From: Gammaproteobacteria bacterium
Lineage (GTDB): Bacteria > Pseudomonadota > Gammaproteobacteria > DSM-19610
Length of the DNA: 8,517 nucleotides
Direction: 5' to 3'
Assembly: GCA_030618475.1 (NCBI GenBank)
Contig: JAUXDG010000106.1
Span: forward strand, 1-8,517
In this document: piece after piece, positions 1 to 5,899 of the stretch
How the letters are laid out: each line of letters begins with the position of its first letter
Numbering within the stretch: position 1 is the stretch's first letter
The notes under the pieces: model-generated
What the model was told of the DNA's origin: nothing
Seen by the model: only the letters and a program-made list of their open reading frames with translations
Database searches by the model: none
Made by a program: the position numbers and the translations under genes

Positions 1-268
1 AGCCGCCGGCCGCTTCCAGCGCCTGGTCGATGGAGTGCACCACCTGGCAACCTTCGGCCTGATAAAGGCCGTCAGCCGTTATCACGATGTTGTCGCGGCC
101 CGGCAGCGGCCGGCCGATCGATTCATAGGTCTTGCGTCCCATGATTATCGGCTTGCCCATGGTCAGCGTCCTGAAGTGTCTGAGATCTGCCGGAATACGC
201 CAGGGCAACTGATTGTTACAACCGATGACGCGGTTCTCCGCCATCGCCACAATAAGCGCAATTCGCAT
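1..268 (-). CDS. folA: Dihydrofolate reductase, N-terminal 89 residues (runs off left edge)
   Basis: Reduces dihydrofolate to tetrahydrofolate with NADPH in the cytoplasm, recycling the dihydrofolate made by ThyA. The reverse strand from ATG at 268 reads MRIALIVAMAENRVIG, then LPWRIPADLRHF (residues 21-32), GKPIIMGRKTYESIGRPLP and DNIVIT. These are the standard DHFR folate and NADPH segments. Asp28 matches the catalytic Asp27 of E. coli and Trp23 its Trp22. The C-terminal half lies outside the window. The ATG shares one base with the thyA stop (TAATG) and has only a weak ribosome site, so translation probably depends on reinitiation after thyA. No defect is visible in the part present. Family assignment is secure. 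Confidence 0.95.
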   Translation of the reverse strand, partial: MRIALIVAMAENRVIGCNNQLPWRIPADLRHFRTLTMGKPIIMGRKTYESIGRPLPGRDNIVITADGLYQAEGCQVVHSIDQALEAAGG

Positions 269-1062
269 TACACCGCTACCGGTGCCTTGATATGCGGATG
301 GGGATGGTAATCGACCAGCTCGAAATCCTCGAATCTGAATGCAAATATGTCATTCACCGCAGGATTGATTTTCATGACCGGCAGGGCTCGCGGCTCGCGT
401 TGCAGCTGTGTTCCGGCCTGCTCCAGGTGATTGGAATAGAGATGCGCATCGCCCAGGGTGTGTATAAATTCGCCCGGCTTCAGGCCGGTGGCCTGCGCCA
501 TCATCAGGGTCAGCAGGGCGTAAGAGGCAATATTGAAGGGTACGCCCAGGAAAATATCTGCACTGCGCTGATACAGCTGACAGGACAGTCTGCCGTCTGC
601 CACATAAAACTGAAAAAACGCATGGCAGGGCGGCAAAGCCATATTCTCGATCTCGCCCACGTTCCAGGCGCTGACGATAATGCGCCGCGAATCCGGGGTT
701 TCCCTGATCTGATCCACAACCTGGCTGATCTGATCGATGTGCTTACCGTTGGCCGCCGGCCAGCAACGCCATTGATAGCCGTACACCTGCCCAAGCTCGC
801 CGTTTTCGTCGGCCCACTCGTCCCAGATACTCACACCGTTATCGTTCAAATACTTGATATTGGTATCGCCTTTCAGAAACCAGAGCAGTTCGTGGATAAT
901 CGAGCGCAGGTGCACTTTCTTGGTCGTCAAGGCAGGGAACCCGGCGCTCAGGTCAAAGCGCATCTGATAGCCAAACACACTCAGGGTGCCTGTCCCGGTG
1001 CGGTCCTCCTTGCTTGTACCTTTATCCAGCACATGTTGCATCAGGTCCAGATACTGTTTCAC
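268..1062 (-). CDS. thyA: Thymidylate synthase ThyA, 264 aa, GTG start
   Basis: Converts dUMP and methylene-tetrahydrofolate to dTMP and dihydrofolate; cytoplasmic homodimer. The length equals E. coli ThyA (264 aa) with no shift in active-site numbering: Arg21, Arg126-Arg127, catalytic Cys146 in LPPCHAFF, Gln165-Arg166-Ser167, Asp169, Asn177, His207 and Tyr209. The C-terminus HIKAPVAV is also typical. The start is GTG at 1062, because the protein then begins with the family N-terminus (V/M)KQYLDLMQ and AAGGGG lies 6 nt upstream. The GTG overlaps the lgt stop in the sequence GTGA (4-nt overlap), and the thyA stop overlaps the folA start by one base. This fits translational coupling along lgt-thyA-folA. 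The long plus-strand open frames over this gene are antisense shadows. Confidence 0.98.
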   Translation of the reverse strand: MKQYLDLMQHVLDKGTSKEDRTGTGTLSVFGYQMRFDLSAGFPALTTKKVHLRSIIHELLWFLKGDTNIKYLNDNGVSIWDEWADENGELGQVYGYQWRCWPAANGKHIDQISQVVDQIRETPDSRRIIVSAWNVGEIENMALPPCHAFFQFYVADGRLSCQLYQRSADIFLGVPFNIASYALLTLMMAQATGLKPGEFIHTLGDAHLYSNHLEQAGTQLQREPRALPVMKINPAVNDIFAFRFEDFELVDYHPHPHIKAPVAV

Positions 1063-1847
1063 GCTTCACCCCTTTTTGAATACGCCAGTGTCAGCAGAAA
1101 CAGGCCGAACAGGATCATGGGTGCAGATAACAGATGCCCCATGGTCACCCAGTCCAGTGCAATGAAGCCGAGATGCGCATCCGGTACACGCACAAATTCC
1201 ACGGCGAAACGGAATATACCGTAACCGAGCATGAACATGCCGGATACCGCGCGAAATGGCCGCGGTTTGGCAGAATACAACCACAGTATGACGAACAGCA
1301 GCAGGCCTTCCAGCAAGGCTTCGTAGAGCATGGACGGATGACGCGGCTGGCTATCCACGAAAGGAAACACCATGCCCCACGGCAGCTCCGTGGGCCGCCC
1401 CCACAGTTCGCCGTTGATAAAATTACCAATTCGGCCCGCGCCCAGCCCGATCGGTACAAACGGCGCCATAAAATCGGTGACCTGGAAAAAGCTACGCTCA
1501 GTTTTGCGCCCGAACAACCACATCGCCACGAACACACCCAGCATGCCACCGTGGAAAGACATGCCTCCCTGCCAGATACGAAACAACATCAGGGGATCAT
1601 CCAGGAAGGTGCCAAAGTTATAAAAGATGATGTAGCCGAAGCGGCCGCCAAGAATGACACCGAGCGCCCCGTAAAACAGCAGGTCACCGATCTCCTCCGC
1701 TTTCCAGCCGGAATCCGGTTTGCGCGCGCGCAGGCTCCCCAACCACCAGACAGCGATAAAGCCGACCAGGTAAGTCAGGCCGTACCAGTGAATCGCCACC
1801 GGCCCCAGGGAAACAACAACAGGATCTATTTCAGGATACGTTAACAT
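1059..1847 (-). CDS. lgt: Phosphatidylglycerol--prolipoprotein diacylglyceryl transferase
   Basis: Inner-membrane enzyme that transfers diacylglycerol from phosphatidylglycerol to the lipobox cysteine of prolipoproteins, the first step of lipoprotein maturation. From ATG at 1847 it has 262 residues with several hydrophobic helices. Family motifs: PEIDPVVVSLGPVAIHWYG near the N-terminus, GGMSFHGG (His99), the Lgt signature GAGRIGNFINGELWGR (residues 136-151), RHPSMLYEALLEG, and GYGIFRFAVEF near the end. I prefer ATG 1847 to the in-frame ATG at 1883. The family starts just before the PE(I/F)DPV segment, and 1883 would overlap the preceding gene by 22 nt. From 1847 the gap is 14 nt. The ribosome site is weak: AGGA with a 12-nt spacer, overlapping the upstream TAG. 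The end overlaps thyA by 4 nt. A 274-residue form cannot be excluded. Confidence 0.95.
   Translation of the reverse strand: MLTYPEIDPVVVSLGPVAIHWYGLTYLVGFIAVWWLGSLRARKPDSGWKAEEIGDLLFYGALGVILGGRFGYIIFYNFGTFLDDPLMLFRIWQGGMSFHGGMLGVFVAMWLFGRKTERSFFQVTDFMAPFVPIGLGAGRIGNFINGELWGRPTELPWGMVFPFVDSQPRHPSMLYEALLEGLLLFVILWLYSAKPRPFRAVSGMFMLGYGIFRFAVEFVRVPDAHLGFIALDWVTMGHLLSAPMILFGLFLLTLAYSKRGEA
1069..1074 (-). promoter_or_regulatory. Shine-Dalgarno of thyA
   Basis: The reverse strand reads AAGGGG, then the 6-nt spacer TGAAGC, then GTG. The site lies inside the last codons of lgt. It supports the GTG start of thyA and means ribosomes finishing lgt pass directly over the thyA initiation region. Confidence 0.65.
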
Positions 1848-1861
1848 TTCTTGCAGGAATC

Positions 1862-3073
1862 CTAACTCGGCAACACACGGCAAAACAACGCTTTCAGATA
1901 CGCGGTTTCGGCAATGGCCGGATGCAGCGGGTGATCCGGCGCCTGGTGGCCGCGCTCCAGGATCTGCAGGCTGCGGTCCAGGTGTCGTGAAGACTGTAAA
2001 AGGATCGTCTGCAGGCGGGATTCGGCGAGGTGGTGGGAACAGGACGCCGATACCAGTATCCCATCTTTTTTCAGTACCTGCATAGCCAGTTGATTCAGGC
2101 GATGGTAAGCCTGCTCACCGGCCCTGGTATCTTTTTTACGCTTTATAAAAGCCGGCGGGTCCAACACCACCACATCAAACTTCTCCTGATTCACCCGCAG
2201 CTGGCGGAGCACTTCAAATGCGTCGCCCTCCACGCTGGCCACACGGTCAGCCAGACCATTGGCCTGGGCGTTGACATGAATCCGGTCAATGGCTGCGCTC
2301 GATGCATCCACACAGAGAACCTCTCCGGCGCCGGCGGCAGCCGCCTGCAACCCCCAGGCGCCGGCATAACTGAACACATCAAGAACCCGTTTACCCTGCA
2401 CATAGTTGCGCAAACGGGCCCGATTCATACGTTGATCGTAAAACCAGCCGGTTTTCTGTCCCTGCCTCGGGGACACCGAAAAAGACAGGCCGTGTTCTTT
2501 GACGCTAACCTCCTCGGGCACACTGCCAATCACTTGCTGGTATGAATCCAGGCCTTCCAGCTGGCGTATCGAGCTGTCTGCACGAACCAGGATACCCGCC
2601 GGGCGTATCACTTTTTCCAGTGCCTCGATCACCTGGTCCTTTACCGCTTCCATACCCGCCGTTGTGCACTGCACAACACAGAGGTCTGCGTACCGATCGA
2701 TGACCAGACCCGGCAACTGATCGGACTCGGCGTAAGCCAGCCGGTAAAACGGCTCCTCGAACAATTGCTCGCGTAACGACAGCGCGACGTTTAACCGGTG
2801 CACCAGCAATGAGCGGTCCAGCACATGGTTCGGGTCGCGGCTGACCAGACGTGCGCAAATCAGTGAATTGGGATTGACGTAGCCGTTCCCCAGGCTCTTG
2901 CCGTTATGCGTCAACAGTTGCACCTGCTGTCCGGCTTCAAACTGCTTCAACGGTGTGGCTTTATTATCCACTTCATTGCTGAACACCCAAAGGTGCCCGG
3001 CACGAATCCGCCGTTCTTCATTTTTATTTAGACGCAGTGGTGCAAGCGGGGTATCGGCAGAAACAGCGCACAT
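1862..3073 (-). CDS. rlmI: RlmI-family class I SAM-dependent rRNA (cytosine) methyltransferase
   Basis: Likely methylates a cytosine of 23S rRNA, as E. coli RlmI makes m5C1962; cytoplasmic. The protein has 403 residues (E. coli RlmI 396) in the family's usual layout. An N-terminal PUA-like RNA-binding domain (about 12-80) contains RIRAGHLWVFSNE. A central segment has ESDQLPGLVIDRY (116-128) and GQKTGWFYDQR (205-215). The C-terminal Rossmann methyltransferase domain has motif I VLDVFSYAGAWGL (230-242), DPPAF (305-309) and SCS with Cys345, the probable catalytic cysteine. ATG 3073 is the earliest possible start, since an in-frame TGA lies 9 nt upstream. The preceding bases are a T run with no clear Shine-Dalgarno. 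The gene follows the ArnT-like gene by 37 nt. Family is firm; the exact rRNA position is inferred from homology. Confidence 0.88.
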   Translation of the reverse strand: MCAVSADTPLAPLRLNKNEERRIRAGHLWVFSNEVDNKATPLKQFEAGQQVQLLTHNGKSLGNGYVNPNSLICARLVSRDPNHVLDRSLLVHRLNVALSLREQLFEEPFYRLAYAESDQLPGLVIDRYADLCVVQCTTAGMEAVKDQVIEALEKVIRPAGILVRADSSIRQLEGLDSYQQVIGSVPEEVSVKEHGLSFSVSPRQGQKTGWFYDQRMNRARLRNYVQGKRVLDVFSYAGAWGLQAAAAGAGEVLCVDASSAAIDRIHVNAQANGLADRVASVEGDAFEVLRQLRVNQEKFDVVVLDPPAFIKRKKDTRAGEQAYHRLNQLAMQVLKKDGILVSASCSHHLAESRLQTILLQSSRHLDRSLQILERGHQAPDHPLHPAIAETAYLKALFCRVLPS

Positions 3074-3110
3074 AAAAAATATTCATTCAAACATCGAATC
3101 AAAGCGAAGC

Positions 3111-4724
3111 TTACGCGTTCCCGGACAAGGCGTCGAGCCGCTGCGGGTCCTTGAGCAAGCGGGATACCGGCCACAGCACCAGACTGCCGCCTCGGTAAGC
3201 TTGTATCAGCAGGTCATCCGGTATATCCGGCTGCAGCGATTTGTAATTCACCAACAAGTAACCGCCCGTATTTCCGTCCAGCCAGTCGTATAATCGCCCG
3301 CCTTCATCGATCGGTTCAATTCGGCCTTGCAGTCGTCCCAGAAAATGGAACTGCCCGTGATACTTGCCCAGCCAGGCCAGTTTCCGATCTGCGGCCTGCA
3401 ACCCGGACAGCACACGGCTGATGGGAGCCAGGTCGTACTGCGGAGCCAGCAGGGGAACCAGCGCCAGGTAGAGTGTTGCCGTCCACAACAGCATAGCCAG
3501 CGCTGCTCCACGTACAGCGGCTGCCAGTTTCAGGTTCAGGGCGAAGAACAGCCCGCCCCACACCAGCAACGCCATACCCCACATCAACTGGACCTGCCGG
3601 AACCAGTCCGGTCCGCCGGACATCCAGGGCAGTGCCAGCAACACCACAGCGGTAAAAACCAGCGCTATGCCGACATAGTACAAGCGATAACGCCGTGCCT
3701 CATGATCAGCCGCAGCCAGCCAACGCGCACACAACAGCCCCATCAACGGCAACAGCGGTAACAGATACTTGCCCTGCTTGCCGCTGATCATGCTGAATAT
3801 CAGCAGTGTCGGGACAATAACCGCCACGCAAAAGCGTATGCCGTCGTCAGCCGGCCTCCCGTGCAGCGCTGCTTTCCAGAGCTGTGGCCATAGCGCCCAC
3901 GGCAGCCACATCAACGGCAACCACAACAGATAACTCCACCAGGGAGCGGGGTGTGCAAACGAGCTGACCATGCGGCCGGCCGACTGACCCCAGAAAATCG
4001 CCTGCCGGTAGACCTCACCACCCGCCATTGCCGCCGGAATGGCCCAGCTCAACGCAATACCGGCAGCCAACAACAGTGCAAACAAGCCACCGGCATACCA
4101 GGCCAGCCAGCCGGCCGGCCTGCTGTCCCTCGCCCACCAGGGCGCCAACAGAACAGCTGGCAGCACCGGCACGAGAATCACCGGGCCTTTGGCGAGTATG
4201 CCGAGCCCAATGCCGGCACCCACCAGTAACCAGCCACGCAGCGGCGCCCGCAAAGCCTCCAGCACCCCGGACCAGGCCAGCAGAGCCGCCAGAACCAGCA
4301 ACAGATCAAATTGAAACAGTGTAAAAAAATTGTTCCAGAATAAGCAGCCTGACAACAACCAGGGAACCAGCACCCTGACAGAAGCCGCCTGCCCCGGCCA
4401 CAAACGGCCTGCCAGACCGGCAGACAGCCACAGCGCGAGCAGACTGAGTAAGACAGGCAGCAGGCGCGCCGCCAGTTCCGAAACACCCGACAGCGCCCAG
4501 ACGCCATGCACCAACCAGAATAACAAGGGCGGTTTGTGGCTGTAGGGCTCACCATTCAGATAGGGAACCAGTAAATCCCCGCGCGACCACATCTCCCAGG
4601 CGACACTGAGATAGCGGGTTTCATCAACCGGCAACAGCGGCCGTAACCAGAGCTGCAAGGCCGCCAATAGCAAAGCGCTGACCAACAAGGCAGGCCAAGC
4701 TGTCCGGCTCATCTGCGAAACCAT
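3111..4724 (-). CDS. ArnT-like polyprenyl-phosphate-sugar glycosyltransferase (GT83/GT39 family)
   Basis: Predicted integral inner-membrane enzyme that transfers a sugar from undecaprenyl phosphate to a periplasmic acceptor, probably lipid A or another envelope glycan. It has 537 residues and a run of hydrophobic helices from about 10 to 425, then a soluble C-terminal part of about 110 residues, as in ArnT. Near the N-terminus the family motif PVDETRY gives the acidic pair Asp34-Glu35. It is followed by GDLLVPYLNGEPY and KPPLLFWL (64-71), GILAKGP (175-181) and KQGKYLLP (316-323). The start is ATG 4724, 7 nt after the LAB_N gene; ATG 4712 (residue 5) is an alternative. It ends a cassette begun by a GT2 enzyme and a LAB_N protein, matching the LgmA/LgmD/LgmB roles in Bordetella. 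The sugar and acceptor cannot be read from the sequence. PMT-type protein glycosylation is a less likely alternative. Confidence 0.88.
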   Translation of the reverse strand: MVSQMSRTAWPALLVSALLLAALQLWLRPLLPVDETRYLSVAWEMWSRGDLLVPYLNGEPYSHKPPLLFWLVHGVWALSGVSELAARLLPVLLSLLALWLSAGLAGRLWPGQAASVRVLVPWLLSGCLFWNNFFTLFQFDLLLVLAALLAWSGVLEALRAPLRGWLLVGAGIGLGILAKGPVILVPVLPAVLLAPWWARDSRPAGWLAWYAGGLFALLLAAGIALSWAIPAAMAGGEVYRQAIFWGQSAGRMVSSFAHPAPWWSYLLWLPLMWLPWALWPQLWKAALHGRPADDGIRFCVAVIVPTLLIFSMISGKQGKYLLPLLPLMGLLCARWLAAADHEARRYRLYYVGIALVFTAVVLLALPWMSGGPDWFRQVQLMWGMALLVWGGLFFALNLKLAAAVRGAALAMLLWTATLYLALVPLLAPQYDLAPISRVLSGLQAADRKLAWLGKYHGQFHFLGRLQGRIEPIDEGGRLYDWLDGNTGGYLLVNYKSLQPDIPDDLLIQAYRGGSLVLWPVSRLLKDPQRLDALSGNA

Positions 4725-4731
4725 CGACTAC

Positions 4732-5013
4732 TCAACCTGCACCGGCGAACTGGCGTCGTTTGTGGATAAAATAAAGATTACGCGTATAAATCAAAACCCC
4801 CATCGACTGTCCCAGAATAAAAACCGGGTCACCGATGTGCAGCGCATAGATAAACAGGGTTGCACCGCCGGCCAGGCTGAAATACCAGAAAGCAACAGGG
4901 ATAATCGAACGTTTGTGCCGTTCGCTGTACACCCACTGCAGCAGAAATCGCGCCGAAAACAAAGCCTGCCCGGCAAAACCGACCGCCAGCCAGCCCCACG
5001 GTTGTTCAGCCAT
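4732..5013 (-). CDS. Small LAB_N (lipid A biosynthesis N-terminal) domain membrane protein, 93 aa
   Basis: Predicted three-helix inner-membrane protein (about 7-29, 38-59 and 62-83). It is probably a flippase or helper that moves the lipid-linked sugar across the membrane, in the place ArnE/ArnF hold in the Arn pathway. The LAB_N pattern is clear: GQALFSARFLLQW (15-27), SERHKRS (30-36), IPVAFWYFSLAGG (38-50) and GDPVFILGQSMGVLIYTRNL (61-80). I chose ATG 5013 over the upstream in-frame start at 5064. A perfect AGGAGG lies 7 nt before 5013, and its ATG shares one base with the GT2 stop (TGATG). The positive charges in the first loop and after the last helix suggest those ends face the cytoplasm. 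In Bordetella, LgmD has this domain and is proposed, not proven, to be a translocase. The domain is firm; the function is inferred. Confidence 0.85.
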   Translation of the reverse strand: MAEQPWGWLAVGFAGQALFSARFLLQWVYSERHKRSIIPVAFWYFSLAGGATLFIYALHIGDPVFILGQSMGVLIYTRNLYFIHKRRQFAGAG

Positions 5014-5816
5014 CAACCTTCCTCCTCTGCCAATACCGTACAGGGCCGCCGTCGCAACCAGCACACACCCAGTTCATCTTCAATTCGCGACAACACGCCA
5101 TCGCGCCTGACGGATCGACCGAGTCGGCGCCTCTGCAACCACATCACACCCGCCATATCCACCAGCCCCACCCACAGGCGATTGCGGATGCCGTATTTCG
5201 AAACCCCGCGGCGACGGGCGCGATGCCGTACCGGAACGGAAACCACCCGTGCACCCTGCCGCTGCACCAACGCCGGCAGGAAGCGATGCATGTGATCAAA
5301 CGCCGGCACTGACAACAGCAGATCGCGCGGGAACAGTTTCAGGCCACAGCCGGTATCCGGCGTACCGTCTCTTAGCAGGCCACTGCGCACCAGGTTGGCT
5401 ATGCGTGATGACCAGCACCGAATGCGCTTGTCCTGCCGCCGGGTTCGGTGACCCACCAGCATCAGGTCTTCCGCCGGCCCTTTATCTTCCTGCAGGCGCT
5501 TCAGCAGCAGGTGAATATCAGCCGGGTCATTCTGGCCATCGCCGTCCAGGGTGACCACCCAGGGGGCACGCGCGGCACGCACACCGGTCAACAAGGCACT
5601 GCTCTGCCCACTGCGCAGAGGATGGTGAAGCACACGTAAGGCAGGAAAGTCCGCCAGCGCCCGACGTAGCTCGACCAGGGTGCCGTCATCGCTGCCATCG
5701 TCGACATAAATCACTTCGCAGGCGCCCGTGCCCTGCACTGCCCGGCTGATTTCGCTCAACAGCGGGCGCACGTTCCCGGCTTCGTTATATACCGGTACGA
5801 CGATGGAAAACTTCAT
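5013..5816 (-). CDS. GT2 polyprenyl-phosphate glycosyltransferase (DPM1/ArnC/LgmA-like)
   Basis: Likely transfers a sugar from a nucleotide donor to undecaprenyl phosphate at the cytoplasmic face of the inner membrane. From ATG 5816 it has 267 residues: VPVYNE (7-12), DDGS (39-42), the metal and donor motif DGDGQNDP with Asp91 and Asp93 (91-98), DTGCGLKLF (154-162), FDHMHRFLPAL (173-183), and the RHRxRRRGVSKYG segment (197-209) typical of DPM1-type enzymes. After SKYG there is only one short hydrophobic stretch (213-227), not the two C-terminal helices of ArnC. A basic tail of about 38 residues follows. Start 5816 is chosen over 5915 because the GT2 fold begins at once with MKFSIVVPVYNE and GAGGG lies just upstream. 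It is first in the minus-strand run and shares one base with the next gene. The sugar is unknown. Confidence 0.88.
   Translation of the reverse strand: MKFSIVVPVYNEAGNVRPLLSEISRAVQGTGACEVIYVDDGSDDGTLVELRRALADFPALRVLHHPLRSGQSSALLTGVRAARAPWVVTLDGDGQNDPADIHLLLKRLQEDKGPAEDLMLVGHRTRRQDKRIRCWSSRIANLVRSGLLRDGTPDTGCGLKLFPRDLLLSVPAFDHMHRFLPALVQRQGARVVSVPVRHRARRRGVSKYGIRNRLWVGLVDMAGVMWLQRRRLGRSVRRDGVLSRIEDELGVCWLRRRPCTVLAEEEG
5021..5026 (-). promoter_or_regulatory. Consensus Shine-Dalgarno (AGGAGG) for the LAB_N gene
   Basis: The reverse strand reads AGGAGG, then a 7-nt spacer, then ATG at 5013. It lies within the last codons of the GT2 gene (its C-terminal AEEEG) and decides the short 93-residue start of the LAB_N protein. 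It is the best-matching ribosome site in the window. Confidence 0.75.
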
Positions 5817-5899
5817 GAATACCCTCGCATTTTTCTGGATATGACCCGGCCCGTTTGGGCTATATTCGGGCCACCTCCAGCTGGCAGAACCCTGACCCC
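5817..5899. promoter_or_regulatory. Divergent intergenic region between GT2 cassette and DUF255 gene, with small inverted repeat
   Basis: These 83 bp separate two genes pointing away from each other, so they should hold both promoters. A 6-bp inverted repeat, GGCCCG (5848-5853) and CGGGCC (5867-5872), flanks a 13-nt centre containing TATATT (5861-5866). A tighter hairpin, GCCC-GTTT-GGGC, overlaps it at 5849-5860. TATATT could be a -10 box for the plus-strand gene, but I see no good -35 at the right distance on either strand. The repeat could be an operator; its arms are short enough to be chance. Confidence 0.4.

Noticed and set aside
292..1224. 310-residue plus-strand open frame antisense to thyA and the end of lgt
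   Set aside because: It lies fully opposite two strongly supported genes, has no recognisable domain, and its composition fits an antisense shadow of GC-rich coding DNA.
1134..1844. 236-residue plus-strand open frame antisense to lgt
   Set aside because: It is rich in His, Gln and Arg, as expected when a membrane-protein gene is read backwards, and it has no motif or ribosome site.
3074..3110. Weak ATTC-N7-GAAT stem followed by T6 on the minus strand as a terminator between the ArnT-like and rlmI genes
   Set aside because: The stem is four mostly A/T pairs, too weak to call, and the T run directly abuts the next start codon.
3951..4555. Several open frames on both strands inside the ArnT-like gene
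   Set aside because: All overlap a full-length membrane protein with clear family motifs; they are low-complexity Pro/Ala/Gln or Cys/Trp/Arg-rich shadows.
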